Counted from the first letter of the stretch, positions 28,943-40,655 are shown. The stretch is 64,000 nucleotides of DNA from Phycisphaeraceae bacterium (GCA_020639195.1 JACKHB010000004.1:248001-312000), one strand, 5' to 3'. Program-made: numbers and translations. The notes: a model not told the origin generated them from the sequence alone.

Positions 28943-30043
28943 CTACGGACAGCCGAGTTGGAACAGATCGAGGAAGTAGAAGAAGTCATCGGCGTCGAGC
29001 GCGCCGTCTGGCACGCCATAGCCCGGGTCGTTGGGATCGGACGAGCCGGACCAGTCCGCGTCCTCCAGATCACCCGTGGCAAAGGCGTCGAGAAACGCGA
29101 AGAAGTCGTCGCTGTCCACACTGAGGTCGTTGGTAAGGTCGGCCCAGCAGACCGTGAAGCGATTGGCCTGTCCGTACAGGCCAAATCCGGTGCGGATGGT
29201 TCGGATGCGGGCGCCCGTCTGCACGTTGTGGACGTACACGCCCGCGTTGTAGGAAACCGCCAGCAGGCTGCCGTCGTCCAGCGGGTGGATGCCCCGCCCG
29301 GCGTTGGAGAGCCCCGCGAGCGTGACGCCCCGGATCGTGCCGGCGAGCGTGAACTCGGTGACGCGGGCGTTGAACGCGTAGCCGTAGAAGTGGCCGGGCT
29401 CGTGACCATCGACGATCTGGGTGGAGAACACCATCGGGTAGATGCGCCCGAGGTCCACTCCGTCGTCAGAGAAGTGATAGACGCCCGCCTGCACCCCGCT
29501 CATCGAGTCAGAGTCGCTGATCAGCAGGTCGCCGTTGCCGACGGGGTGCATGTCCCAGAAACTGAAGTTCGTGCCAGGGCCGACGAAGGGCGCTTTCTCG
29601 ACGCCGTCAAAGCCGAACCGCTTGATCTCCGAGAGCGTGTAGTCGAGGCCCGCGGGGGCGCGCGGGATGCTGACCACCAGCAGATCGCCCTCGTAGAGCA
29701 GGATGTCCCGCACGATGCCCAGGCCATCGGCGGGCCCGAGGAACCGATCGACGAACTCGCCCTTGAGGTTGTACCGCCAGACCGAGTCGGCGGTCGAGTC
29801 CGAGACGTACACCATGCGGTCGGGACCGATGGCCACCGCGGTCGGCCACACGATGTGCGCCTGGTCGGGCGGCACGAGGTCGCCGAGGTACGAGCCGTCC
29901 ACGACCGAGAACATGCCGATGCTGCCGGCGCGCGGATCGGCGGGATTGCCGACGCCCCAGGGCACCGCGATGAACTCGGACGGGGGCAGCGCGGACGCGA
30001 ACGAGCCGCAAGCGCACACGACAGCGAGAGTCGCCGATCTCAT
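28943..30043 (-). CDS. Secreted beta-propeller-like protein with GC-type dockerin
   Basis: An exported protein of about 366 residues. The start is set at 30043 (ATG, GGAG 7 bases upstream), giving the signal SATLAVVCACGSFASA; the open frame continues 42 codons upstream without homology. The body has repeats such as AIGPDRMVYVSDSTADSVWRY and LLYEGDLLVVSIPRAP, typical of NHL/SMP-30-like propellers. The C-terminus has two calcium-loop helices (SVDSDDFFAFLDAFATGDL and ALDADDFFYFLDLF) and ends QLGCP. It lies 44 bases upstream of trmB on the same strand. Confidence 0.87.
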   Translation of the reverse strand: MRSATLAVVCACGSFASALPPSEFIAVPWGVGNPADPRAGSIGMFSVVDGSYLGDLVPPDQAHIVWPTAVAIGPDRMVYVSDSTADSVWRYNLKGEFVDRFLGPADGLGIVRDILLYEGDLLVVSIPRAPAGLDYTLSEIKRFGFDGVEKAPFVGPGTNFSFWDMHPVGNGDLLISDSDSMSGVQAGVYHFSDDGVDLGRIYPMVFSTQIVDGHEPGHFYGYAFNARVTEFTLAGTIRGVTLAGLSNAGRGIHPLDDGSLLAVSYNAGVYVHNVQTGARIRTIRTGFGLYGQANRFTVCWADLTNDLSVDSDDFFAFLDAFATGDLEDADWSGSSDPNDPGYGVPDGALDADDFFYFLDLFQLGCP

Positions 30044-30526
30044 GATCGTTCTCCGAAACGAAGCGCACGTATGACGACAGGCGGCCGCGCGACCGGCCGT
30101 CCTCTCCTCCGCGGAGTTCGCCAGGGGCGACCGACGGTCGCGCCGCTCGCGGCAGGGTGACTGACGCATGGCAGTGCGGCGGGTTCCGAGATCTGATCGA
30201 TTCGGATGATGCGAATCGATATATCATTGCGCGCGGCGACGGCGTGGCGGACGCGCACGTCCGGAAATGTCCGGGGCGTGCGATCCGCCGGGAAGCCCCG
30301 TACGTACAATCGTGCGGAACCCGTGGGGTTTGGGGATCGCCCATTCGCGGCGTGCCGATACGTCCCCTCCGGGTTCCGTCGGGCCGGCGCGCCCATCTGG
30401 AGGCGCGTGGGATCTTGAGGGACCGAGATCCGCCGGCGAGCGCCTCGCCGCCTCGACCGCGCGATTCTGTATGACCCTGGGGGCAACGCCCTCTGGGGGG
30501 ATGACCGCACGCTCAGGAGGAGCCCC
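30044..30526. other. Divergent intergenic region with a perfect inverted repeat
   Basis: 483 bases between the dockerin gene and prkA. A 9-base perfect inverted repeat, ATCGATTCG (30196-30204) and CGAATCGAT (30212-30220), spaced by GATGATG, sits in a locally AT-rich spot and could be an operator for either gene. The prkA ribosome site AGGAGG is at 30515-30520, 6 bases before its ATG. I see no sigma54 or clear sigma70 promoter and no small gene. Confidence 0.5.
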
Positions 30527-32641
<2,115 letters not shown>

Positions 32642-32667
32642 GCGCCCTTCGACCGCGGCACAGGGCG

Positions 32668-32696
32668 GCCCTCCTTCGGGAGGGCTGTTTTCTTTC
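32668..32696 (+). terminator. Intrinsic terminator after prkA
   Basis: Seven-base stem GCCCTCC/GGAGGGC with a TTCG tetraloop (32668-32685), followed by TGTTTTCTTTC. It lies 27 bases after the prkA stop and isolates prkA from the phosphorylase gene. Confidence 0.8.
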
Positions 32697-32823
32697 GCGT
32701 GCGGCCCGCCGCTGACACTTGGGGCACATTGCCGAGGGGTTGGTTCTCGGCCCCGGGCCGGAGCCGCGCCGTGGCCCATGCCCCCCGGCACGCCGATACT
32801 GATGGCTCAAGGAGGAGCCGCCC

Positions 32824-34509
32824 GTGCCCAATCCCGACCACACCATCGCCTACTTCTCGCTGGAGATCGGCATCGACCCCAGGATCCCCACGTACTCGGG
32901 GGGGCTGGGGGTGCTGGCGGGGGACACGATCCACGCCGCGGCGGACCTGGGCCTGCCGATGATCGGGATCACGCTGCTGTACCGCAAGGGGTACTTCACG
33001 CAGAGCCTGGATGAGGCGGGGCGGCAGCACGAGGCGCCGACGGCCTGGGTGCCCGAGGAACTGGTGGAGGAGATGCCGCCGCGGACGTACGTGCCGATCG
33101 AGGGCCGGACGGTGCACGTGCGGGCGTTCCGGCGGCTGGTGACGGGGGTGGGCGGGCACGTGGTGCCGGTGTACTTCCTGGACACGGACATCGAGCGGAA
33201 CGACCCGCGGGACCGGGAGATCACGCACTCGCTGTACGCGGGGGACCATCCGCACCGGATCAAGCAGGAGGCGGTGCTGGGGATCGCGGGGCGGCGGATG
33301 GTGCGGGCGCTGGGGTACGACGCGACGTGCTTCCACATGAACGAGGGGCACGGGTGCTTCCTGACGGTGGAGCTGCTGAGCGAGCACCTGTCGCGCCACC
33401 GGACGTTCTCGATCGGGCCCGACGCGATCGACTGGGTGCGGCGGCAGTGCGTGTTCACGACGCACACGCCGGTGGAGGCTGGGCACGACCGGTTCGACGT
33501 GCGAGCGGTCAAGGGGATCATCGGGGAACACCCGGTGTTCGACCGGCCGGACCTCATCGGCGGGACGGGGGTGCTGAACACGACGCGGCTGGCGCTGAAC
33601 CTGAGCCGGTACGCCAACGGCGTGGCGCGCAAGCACGGCGAGGTGTCGAGGGCGATGTTCCCGGGGTACGCGATCGACTCGGTGACCAACGGCGTGCACC
33701 ACCTCACGTGGACGTGCCCCGCGATGCGGGGGCTGTTCGATCGGTTCGCGCCCGATTGGCGGAGCAATCCGAGCGACCTGCGCAAGGCCCTGGGGATCCC
33801 GTCGGCGGACCTGCGCACCGCGCGCGAGGCGGCGCGGAGCGCGCTGATCGACGCGGCCGGAGAGCGCGGCGCGCGGCTGGAGGCCGGAGCGTTCACGATC
33901 GGGTTTGCGCGAAGGGCGACGGCGTACAAGCGGCCGGAGTTGCTGTTCTGCGATCCCGAGCGGCTGAGGACCCTGGCAAGGCGGTTCGGGCCGATTCAGA
34001 TCGTGTTCGCGGGCAAGGCGCATCCGCACGATGGGCGGGGGAAGGAGATCCTGCGATCCGTGCACGACGCGGCGGAGGCACTGCGCGAGCACGTGCGAGT
34101 GGCGATCCTGCCCAACTACGACATCGCGCTGGCGGGGACGCTGATCGCGGGTTGCGACCTGTGGCTGAACACGCCGATCCCGCCGATGGAGGCGAGCGGC
34201 ACCAGCGGGATGAAGGCGGCGCTCAACGGGGTGCCGTCGCTCTCGACGCCGGATGGCTGGTGGCTGGAGGGATGCGTGGAGGGCGTGACGGGCTGGGGGA
34301 TCGAAGGGGAGGCGTCTTCGGACGCGGCGTTGGCGCGGGTGCATGCGCAGAGCCTGTACGACAAGCTGGAGCGTTCGATCCTGCCAATGTTCCGCGAGGA
34401 CGTCGAGGGCTGGGCGGGCGTGATGCGCAGCGCGATCGCGATCAACGGGTCGTACTTCACAACGCAGCGGATGCTGCGGGACTACGTCCTGCGGGCGTAC
34501 CTGAACTGA
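32824..34509 (+). CDS. glgP: Short-form alpha-glucan phosphorylase (GT35)
   Basis: Pyridoxal-phosphate enzyme that releases glucose-1-phosphate from glycogen or maltodextrin. At 561 residues it is much shorter than the roughly 800-residue classical enzymes and fits the short family (known e.g. in Thermotoga). Visible motifs: YFSLEIG at the start, YSGGLGVLAGD, HMNEGHG, FTTHTPVEAGHDRF, NGVHHLTW, and the PLP region EASGTSGMKAALNG (Lys near residue 462). GTG start with AAGGAGGA at 32809-32816. It has its own promoter region after the prkA terminator. The missing N-terminal regulatory segment implies no allosteric AMP or phospho-Ser control. Confidence 0.93.
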   Translation: MPNPDHTIAYFSLEIGIDPRIPTYSGGLGVLAGDTIHAAADLGLPMIGITLLYRKGYFTQSLDEAGRQHEAPTAWVPEELVEEMPPRTYVPIEGRTVHVRAFRRLVTGVGGHVVPVYFLDTDIERNDPRDREITHSLYAGDHPHRIKQEAVLGIAGRRMVRALGYDATCFHMNEGHGCFLTVELLSEHLSRHRTFSIGPDAIDWVRRQCVFTTHTPVEAGHDRFDVRAVKGIIGEHPVFDRPDLIGGTGVLNTTRLALNLSRYANGVARKHGEVSRAMFPGYAIDSVTNGVHHLTWTCPAMRGLFDRFAPDWRSNPSDLRKALGIPSADLRTAREAARSALIDAAGERGARLEAGAFTIGFARRATAYKRPELLFCDPERLRTLARRFGPIQIVFAGKAHPHDGRGKEILRSVHDAAEALREHVRVAILPNYDIALAGTLIAGCDLWLNTPIPPMEASGTSGMKAALNGVPSLSTPDGWWLEGCVEGVTGWGIEGEASSDAALARVHAQSLYDKLERSILPMFREDVEGWAGVMRSAIAINGSYFTTQRMLRDYVLRAYLN

Positions 34510-34576
34510 TTCGAAACACGGCGCGAGGGGCTGCGCGATCCCGACGGACCGCGCCGGTTTCTTCTATATTGGCCGG

Positions 34577-35737
34577 ATGCGAGTCCTGATCGCCGGGGGC
34601 GGGATCGGTGGGCTGGCGCTGGCCATCGCGCTTCGGCGGCGCGGGCTCGAGGCGCGGGTGTTCGAGCGCGCACCGCAGTATCTCGTGTGCGGGGCGGCGC
34701 AGACCTTGTGGCCCAACGGAGTGCACGCGCTGCGGGAGCTTGGGCTCGACGAGCGCGTCGTGCGCCGCGGGTGGCCCCTGAATCAGACGATCATCCGCAC
34801 GCCGCGGGGCCGGGTGCTGAGCCGGACGAACATCGCCAGGGTGGCTCGTCGGGCCGATGCCCCGGCGGTGTGCATCCGACGGGCGGCCCTGCAGCGGGCG
34901 CTGATCGAGGCGACGCCGCGGGAGGTGGTGACCTCGGGCGTGACGTGCGCGGGATTCGAGGATGAGAGCGAGGGCGTGACGCTGCGGTTCGAGAATGGAA
35001 AGCGGGTCGAGGGGGATGTGCTGGTCGGGGCGGATGGACTCAAATCGGTGGTGCGGGGGCAGATGCTCGGGACGCGCCCGCCGCGACGGATCGGGCACAC
35101 GCTATGGCGATGCATCGTGCCGTTCGCCGATGCGGGGCTGCGGGCGGGGCACGGGTTCGAGACTTGGTCTCGCGGCGTGCGGTTCGGAGCGATCCAGGTG
35201 GATGAGGGGCACGCGTACTGGTACGCGGCGATCAACACGCGTCGCGGACAGCATCGCGATGACGCGCGGTCGGCCGATCACGCGCTCTTGATGGAGCGGT
35301 TCGGGGCGTGGCACGAGCCGATCCCGGCGCTCCTGAAGGCGACGCGCGGGCTGCCGATCATCCGGACGGACATCGTGGACCGCCGTCCGCTGCGGTCGTG
35401 GTGGCGCGGGCGAGTGGCGCTTCTGGGTGATGCGGCGCACCCGATGACGCCGGACCTGGGGCAGGGGGCGTGCCAGGCGATCGAGGACGCGGTGGCGCTG
35501 GCGGACTGTCTGGCGCGGACGGGGGAGGTTCGGCCGGGACTGGCTGCGTACGAGCGGCGGCGGTGGCGGCGGGCGGCGTCGATGGCGCGGCAGTCGTTCC
35601 GGATGGCGCGATTGTCGCAGTTGAGCGATCCGGTGCTGTGCTGGGCGCGGGACGTCGCGACGCGGGCGACTCCGCAGGCGTTGATCGAGCGGGCGCTGCA
35701 CAAGAACATCTCGGCGGCGAGGCTCACGGAGGGGTAG
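34577..35737 (+). CDS. FAD-dependent monooxygenase (UbiH/PHBH-like)
   Basis: Flavoprotein hydroxylase of 386 residues. The Rossmann motif GGGIGGLALAIALRRRG starts at residue 8, the middle motif VGADGLKSVVRGQ is present, and the second FAD motif GDAAHPMTPDLGQGACQAIEDA is near residues 284-305. These are diagnostic of group A aromatic hydroxylases. Closest resemblance is to salicylate hydroxylase/zeaxanthin epoxidase-type proteins, but the substrate cannot be told. A hotdog thioesterase gene follows after 39 bases in the same direction; the two could act together on an aromatic acyl compound, which is inference. Confidence 0.9.
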   Translation: MRVLIAGGGIGGLALAIALRRRGLEARVFERAPQYLVCGAAQTLWPNGVHALRELGLDERVVRRGWPLNQTIIRTPRGRVLSRTNIARVARRADAPAVCIRRAALQRALIEATPREVVTSGVTCAGFEDESEGVTLRFENGKRVEGDVLVGADGLKSVVRGQMLGTRPPRRIGHTLWRCIVPFADAGLRAGHGFETWSRGVRFGAIQVDEGHAYWYAAINTRRGQHRDDARSADHALLMERFGAWHEPIPALLKATRGLPIIRTDIVDRRPLRSWWRGRVALLGDAAHPMTPDLGQGACQAIEDAVALADCLARTGEVRPGLAAYERRRWRRAASMARQSFRMARLSQLSDPVLCWARDVATRATPQALIERALHKNISAARLTEG

Positions 35738-35776
35738 GCGGAGCCGGGGGCCGCTCACGGACCGTACACTCGGCGC

Positions 35777-36253
35777 GTGACGCAGCCAACACCCACGCGC
35801 GAGGTGAAGACGGCCGGAACGATCGCGGTGCGCGTGCGGTACTGCGAGTGCGACCCGATGGGCGTGGCGCACCACGCGAGCTACGTGCCGTGGCTGGAGA
35901 TGGGCAGGACGGAATTGCTGCGCGAGTCGGGCGTGTCGTACGCGGAACTGGAGCGCGCGGGTGTATTCCTGGTGATCACGCGCCTCGAGGTGCGGTACCG
36001 CCGGCCGGTGCGGTACGACGACCTGCTGACGATCGCGACGAGGGTGGCCGGGGGCGGGCGGATCAAGATCGAGCACGCGTACGAGGTGCGGATGGGCGAG
36101 CGATCGGGCGCTGGGACGGAGGAGATCGCGGCGATGCGCGAGGCCGGGCTGGATGTGTTGGCGGTGGGCGAGACGACGCTGGCGTGCGTGGATCGGCAGG
36201 GGCGGGTGCGGCCGCTGCCGCAGTGGCTGGCGCCGGCGCATGGAGCGATGTGA
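35777..36253 (+). CDS. YbgC/4-hydroxybenzoyl-CoA-type thioesterase
   Basis: Hotdog-fold acyl-CoA thioesterase of 158 residues. The active-site segment VRYCECDPMGVAHHASYVPW has the catalytic Asp of the YbgC/4HBT family, and MGRTELLRESG and RYRRPVRYDDLLTIAT follow in the normal order. Start is GTG. Its product is a carboxylic acid released from CoA; the precise substrate is unknown. The end of the gene is convergent with the subtilisin gene and its terminator. Confidence 0.9.
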   Translation: MTQPTPTREVKTAGTIAVRVRYCECDPMGVAHHASYVPWLEMGRTELLRESGVSYAELERAGVFLVITRLEVRYRRPVRYDDLLTIATRVAGGGRIKIEHAYEVRMGERSGAGTEEIAAMREAGLDVLAVGETTLACVDRQGRVRPLPQWLAPAHGAM

Positions 36254-36262
36254 GTCGCAACG

Positions 36263-36295
36263 AAAAACGGCGGGAGCGCCGGAGCGCTCCCGCCG
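36263..36295 (-). terminator. Strong intrinsic terminator after the subtilisin gene
   Basis: Perfect 12-base stem (CGGCGGGAGCGC, 36268-36279 with 36284-36295) and four-base loop; on the minus strand it is followed by five T (plus A-run 36263-36267) and TCGTT. It begins 21 bases after the stop of the minus-strand gene and marks the end of the long minus-strand run. Confidence 0.88.
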
Positions 36296-36316
36296 CGGAT
36301 GGAGTCGGTCGGCGGC

Positions 36317-37804
36317 TCAGCAGCCGAGGGAGAAGAGGTCGAGGTACATGAAGAAGTCGTCGGCGTCGCGATCGCCGTCGCCGTCGAGATCGGCCGCGTC
36401 GTCGCCGCTGCTGAAGAGGTCGAGGTAACCGAAGAAATCATCGCCGTCGGTGTCGCCGTCACCATCGATATCGGCGGGGCAGCCACCCGGAACGGCCTCA
36501 AGCGTCGCGAGGGCGTCGATGCGTCCGTAGCCGTACTGCTGATCAAAGCCCGGCGAGCCGAGATCGACGGCGTTGTCGTGAAGCAGGTCGGTGACTTCCT
36601 GGGGCGTCAGGTCCGGATTGATCGAGAGGATCAGCGCGACCAGCCCGGCGACGTGGGGGCTGGACATGGACGTGCCGGAGAGCGAGTCGTACGAGTTGGA
36701 AGATGGCACGTACGAGGCAAGCACGTCCACGCCGGGGGCGGCAACGTCAACCCAGTTGCCGAAGTTGCTGAATCCGGCGCGATCGTCGTTGCTGTCGGTG
36801 GCGGCCACGGCGATGACGCCGGAGTACGCGGCGGGATAGAAGTTGCTACCGGATCCGTTGTTACCCGCCGCGGCAACCACCGGCATGCCGTTGTTGAAGG
36901 CGTACGTGCAGGCGTCGGAGAGGGCGCCGTCGCCGCCGCCGCCGCCGCCGGAGTAGTTGAGCACATTGGCACCGTTGTCGGTGGCGTAGTAGATGGCTTC
37001 TGTGATGGCTTCCCATGTGCCGCCGCCGTTGCTCTGGAAGACCTTCAGGATCATGAGCTTGACGCCGCGGGCCATGCCGGCGATACCGACGCCGTTGTCG
37101 GTGCCCGCCGCGGAGATCCCGGCGACGTGGGTGCCGTGCCCGTTCTGGGTGTCGGTCATGGTGTTGTCGTCATTGATGCAATCGCGTCCGTTGATGTCGT
37201 CGATGTAGCCGTTGGCATCATCGTCGATACCGTTGCCGGGGATCTCGCCGGGATTCTCCCAGATGCGGCCACCCTGGAACTCCTCGTGCGCGAAGTTCAG
37301 GCCGGTATCGGCGATGGCAAGGACCACATCGGGACTTCCGGGCTCGATGTCCCATGCGTCGGGGGCGTTGACGATCTGTGGCCCGTACTGCTGATTGAAG
37401 AGTGGGTCATTGGGCGTCTCGCAGGTCTCGGTGATGTAATTGGGGTGGGCGTAGCGCACGCCCATGAGAGCGCTGACGGCGTTCATCGCCTGCAATACGT
37501 CGGAGCCGGGGGCGAGGGTCAATACTCGGACCTTGGCCAGCGGATGGACGCCGTTGGCATCGTTCTTGGGATGCGGCGCATGGGCAATCTCGCGCCAGGA
37601 CAGCATCTGGCCCGAGAGCGCAGCCTGGACGGCCGCCTGTTGCTCGGGGGTGGGCGCGAGCTGGAAGCCCACGATCAATTCGCCCGCGACGTACGGGAGG
37701 TCCGGCTGACCCGCGCGCACGATCTCACTTTCGAGGTCGGCGGGAGTCGCCGCGGCTCCGGATGCCAAGAACAAGCCAGCACACGCGATCGATAGCATCT
37801 TCAT
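36317..37804 (-). CDS. Secreted subtilisin-like serine protease (S8) with GC-type dockerin
   Basis: Exported S8 protease of about 495 residues. The start at 37804 has GGAG upstream and a signal peptide (LSIACAGLFLASGAAATP). A fervidolysin-like propeptide precedes the catalytic domain. The triad is intact: Asp in IADTGLNFAHEE (about 163), His in NGHGTHVAGIS (about 224) and Ser in SGTSMSSPHVAGL (about 378). The C-terminal dockerin has two canonical loops (DIDGDGDTDGDDFFGYLDLF and DLDGDGDRDADDFFMYLDLF) and ends SLGC. It probably works outside the cell. It is the last gene of the minus-strand run and has its own terminator; a 483-base gap precedes it. Confidence 0.95.
   Translation of the reverse strand: MKMLSIACAGLFLASGAAATPADLESEIVRAGQPDLPYVAGELIVGFQLAPTPEQQAAVQAALSGQMLSWREIAHAPHPKNDANGVHPLAKVRVLTLAPGSDVLQAMNAVSALMGVRYAHPNYITETCETPNDPLFNQQYGPQIVNAPDAWDIEPGSPDVVLAIADTGLNFAHEEFQGGRIWENPGEIPGNGIDDDANGYIDDINGRDCINDDNTMTDTQNGHGTHVAGISAAGTDNGVGIAGMARGVKLMILKVFQSNGGGTWEAITEAIYYATDNGANVLNYSGGGGGGDGALSDACTYAFNNGMPVVAAAGNNGSGSNFYPAAYSGVIAVAATDSNDDRAGFSNFGNWVDVAAPGVDVLASYVPSSNSYDSLSGTSMSSPHVAGLVALILSINPDLTPQEVTDLLHDNAVDLGSPGFDQQYGYGRIDALATLEAVPGGCPADIDGDGDTDGDDFFGYLDLFSSGDDAADLDGDGDRDADDFFMYLDLFSLGC
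36341..36403. repeat. Dockerin-coding dispersed repeat, copy A
   Basis: The part of the subtilisin gene coding for its last dockerin helix-loop matches copy B (49980-50042), in an otherwise unrelated protein, at 57 of 63 bases by hand count, including an identical run of 26 bases. Related but more divergent versions occur near 38308 and 43016. Confidence 0.6.
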
Positions 37805-38287
37805 ATTCCGCTCCTTGCGCTCTCCACGAGTCCCTTGTGTTCCCGCGCTCGGGCGAGCTTCGGCCGCGCGAGCGGGACGGATTCTCTGAGCCACGCTGGC
37901 TCCCTTTCGTCCAGACGTCCGAGAACCATGCGACTCCCAAAGGGTGACCGACGGACCAGCCGTCGAGACCCACGCGAGGTTCCCCATCCCACGGTACCGC
38001 CGCGGAGCCCGCGCTGCCAGAAGAAGATTGGCTGATTACCCAAAGTCTCACCGGTGACCGCCTCCACCGGCGCGGGGACCGGCCACTCCTGGCCGCGAGA
38101 CTCTGGGAGATTCGGCTCACAATCCTGCGCCGGGCGCGTCCTTGCGTTCAGAGACACGTTGGGGGGGCGCGCCCCGGGGAAACCCCGTGCGCGGAGGGGG
38201 GTGGCTGGGCCCTCTCGCCGTCCCATGGACTGGCGGACCCGCGTTTTGCCCGGCCACCCTCTTCGTGCGCATTGGACGCCGATCCAG
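37805..38287. other. Intergenic region upstream of the subtilisin gene
   Basis: 483 bases between the two dockerin proteases, both on the minus strand. The open frame of the subtilisin continues into it for 61 codons, but with low-complexity Arg/Ser/Gly composition and no homology. It contains short GC hairpins (for example GGGGCGCGCCCC near 38165) but no clear promoter, terminator or small gene. Confidence 0.45.
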
Positions 38288-39562
38288 TCAGCAGGCGGCG
38301 AAAGCGTCAAGGTAGAGAAAAAAGTCGTCGGCATCGCGATCGCCATCCCCATCGAGGTCGGCGTCGTCGGCCCCCGCGGCGAAGAGGTCGAGGAAAGCGA
38401 AAAAGTCGTCCGCGTCGGCGTCTCCGTCCTCATCGAGGTCGGCGGTGCACTCGCAGAGTTCGCCGTCGCAGTCGTGGGTCTCGGCCCAGTCGCAGATGGC
38501 GGCGATCGACCGCTCGCCGAAGTTGTCGATTCCGCCCGGACAGCCGTTGATGTACGAGCACATGATGGCGCAGTCGTCGTCGCCGTCGCAGTGCCCCGCG
38601 CCCCAGTTGTGACCCAGCTCGTGGGCTGTCAGCCCGACGCGCTCGGCGTAGCTTCCTCCGTAGTACGTCTCGCTCATGCCGTAGGAGTAGTCGATCGCAT
38701 CGCAGAGCACGCCGACCCAGGCGACGCCGATGACACCGCCATCGAGGTTGGCGCCGGTGAAGAAATGGGCGAGGTCCCGCTCCACGCCGCCCTGGTTGCC
38801 GTTCCACTCGCTTCGGAACTGATCGAGGCGGGTGAACGGGTCGGTCGAGGTGTACGGGTCCGCGGCGGAGGATCGCACGATCAGCGTGCCGATCAGATGG
38901 GTGATGCCGGTGTCGCGCTCGTAGATGAAGTTGACATCGTTCATGACGCCTTCGACGTCCGCGATCGTGGCGTCGACGTCCGAACCGTTGATCTGGAACA
39001 TCTCGAAATCGGCGTCGAAGGCGGCAACCACCGTGCGGAGGCAATCGCCCGGATCTCGAAGGACCGAGCCGCCATGCTCGACGGCGTGGCCCCGGAGACC
39101 CTGCAACACGTCGCTGCCGCACGAGCCCGGTGTTGGAATGACGTCGGTGATGTCGTAAGAGATGTGCCAGCCGTGACCGAGGGGCTCGACCCCGAAGGTG
39201 CGCTCATCCTTACCCTCGCCCAAGCGGATCATGCCGCGAAGACGGCCGTCCACGACGCTCATCGACGCGGCGCCGCCATCGAAGTCGGCGCGGAAGGTCG
39301 TTGGGCGCGGCAGCGGCGCATCGATGAGCGCGCCCCCCGGCGTGGACACGCGGACATGGAGCCCCTCGGAACGCACCTCGTGGGGTCTCAGGAGCATCTC
39401 TCGCGGCTGTCCGTCGAGAACAAGTCCAACGCTCACGGCGTCGCCCCGGAACGCGATGATCGGGGTGAATGTGTCGCCGGAACGAACGCGTGGGACCTCT
39501 GTCACGGGAGGAGCGATCGGCGCGGCGATCAGGGTTCCCGCGAGCAGCAGCGCGATGGTCAT
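38288..39562 (-). CDS. Secreted reprolysin-like metalloprotease with GC-type dockerin
   Basis: Exported zinc metalloprotease of about 424 residues. The start at 39562 has AGGAG 7 bases upstream and a signal peptide (TIALLLAGTLIAAPIA). The zinc site LTAHELGHNWGAGHCDGDDD is near residues 309-328 and matches HExxHxxGxxH; CAIMCSYI supplies a Met-turn-like sequence, as in M12/metzincin proteases. The N-terminal half is probably a propeptide. The dockerin at the C-terminus (DLDEDGDADADDFFAFLDLF and DLDGDGDRDADDFFLYLDAF) ends AAC. It is preceded by the two ATP-grasp genes on the same strand. Confidence 0.93.
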   Translation of the reverse strand: MTIALLLAGTLIAAPIAPPVTEVPRVRSGDTFTPIIAFRGDAVSVGLVLDGQPREMLLRPHEVRSEGLHVRVSTPGGALIDAPLPRPTTFRADFDGGAASMSVVDGRLRGMIRLGEGKDERTFGVEPLGHGWHISYDITDVIPTPGSCGSDVLQGLRGHAVEHGGSVLRDPGDCLRTVVAAFDADFEMFQINGSDVDATIADVEGVMNDVNFIYERDTGITHLIGTLIVRSSAADPYTSTDPFTRLDQFRSEWNGNQGGVERDLAHFFTGANLDGGVIGVAWVGVLCDAIDYSYGMSETYYGGSYAERVGLTAHELGHNWGAGHCDGDDDCAIMCSYINGCPGGIDNFGERSIAAICDWAETHDCDGELCECTADLDEDGDADADDFFAFLDLFAAGADDADLDGDGDRDADDFFLYLDAFAAC

Positions 39563-39662
39563 GGCATGTCTCCTGCGAATCCAGGCGCGAGGCCAGATTC
39601 CAGTACCCGTAGCAGGTTCCGCGGTCGGGTGCAAGCGCGCCCTCGCGAGTTTCCCGGGATGT

Positions 39663-40544
39663 TCATCGGGGTTGGTGCTCGAACCACTCCAGACCGCACG
39701 CGATATCTGCGGATTGTCGCACGTACGACTCGTCCACCGCGGCAGAGAGCACGGGTGTGACGTTGACGTCGAGCACGTACGCGCGGTCTTCGTGCACGAC
39801 GTAGTCGATCTTGCCGTAGTCCAGGCCCAATCGCTGGCGAACGGCCGTGACCTCTGGCGGGGGCGGAGGAAGTGGGATGCGCACGGCGTCTCGCGCTTTG
39901 ACCATTCGGTCGGGGGCGTGCAGACCCAGCTCGAGCGAGCGCTCGGCGAAGCAGATGTGCATACGGAGGAGATACCCGCCCTCGTGCGGCTCTGGCATGA
40001 ATCTCTCGACGATCAGGTTCTGATTGCCGTAGACCGCTCGGGGCACGGACCTCGCAGACGGGAACACGTGGTACCGATCCAGCCTGCGGGCCCATCGAAG
40101 ACGCGCGCGCTCGAGCATCGGCTCACGGGCCAGACGACGCATCAGGCGACGGTGCGGAGCGCGGCTGGCGGCATTGCCTTGCAGGAGCGCCTCCGTGACG
40201 CCGCGGGAGTTGAGGTTTGTCTTGACGATCACCGGGCCGTCCCAGACGTCGTCGCGGGAGACTCTCAGGGATGAGTAGCCGGCCTTGCGGATGTCGCGGA
40301 CTCGCCGGTTGACCACGTTGGGGTGGTTCTGGATCAGGCGCCAGTAGTCGTCGGGAATCACCGAAAGATCGATGTGTGGGAAGAGCAGGTCGGCGGTAAT
40401 GGGGCGCGAGACGCCGCGGACCACGTCTACCTTGATCCCGCGTCGCCGCCAGTTCTCCGCGATGGCCCAGATTCGGTAGTTGACAGATTCCGCGCCGTGG
40501 TGATTGTGATGGAGGAGGATCGCGACAGAGCGGATGGGCGGCAT
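39663..40544 (-). CDS. ATP-grasp-like protein, paralogue 1
   Basis: A 293-residue cytoplasmic protein with ATP-grasp features: the glycine-poor N-terminal domain SVAILLHHNHHGAESVNYRIWAIAENW, GPVIVKTNLNSRG (nucleotide-binding strand with Lys), LIVERFMPE, and GLDYGKIDYVVHEDRAYVLDVNVTP, in which Asp and Asn are expected magnesium ligands. Start is taken as the ATG at 40544, equal to the paralogue; a GTG at 40559 is also open. Such enzymes join a carboxylate to an amine or thiol using ATP. The substrate is unknown. It is 111 bases downstream of a paralogue in the same direction. Confidence 0.8.
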   Translation of the reverse strand: MPPIRSVAILLHHNHHGAESVNYRIWAIAENWRRRGIKVDVVRGVSRPITADLLFPHIDLSVIPDDYWRLIQNHPNVVNRRVRDIRKAGYSSLRVSRDDVWDGPVIVKTNLNSRGVTEALLQGNAASRAPHRRLMRRLAREPMLERARLRWARRLDRYHVFPSARSVPRAVYGNQNLIVERFMPEPHEGGYLLRMHICFAERSLELGLHAPDRMVKARDAVRIPLPPPPPEVTAVRQRLGLDYGKIDYVVHEDRAYVLDVNVTPVLSAAVDESYVRQSADIACGLEWFEHQPR

Positions 40545-40655
40545 GGGAAGTCGGGGCACCGGAGGCGGTATGAGGCCTTGGACTGATCAGCACAAGTATC
40601 GTGGCCTCCGGCGGGGCGGCAAGGGTCCCATCGGACGCGGCGTCCGGGGTCGCCA

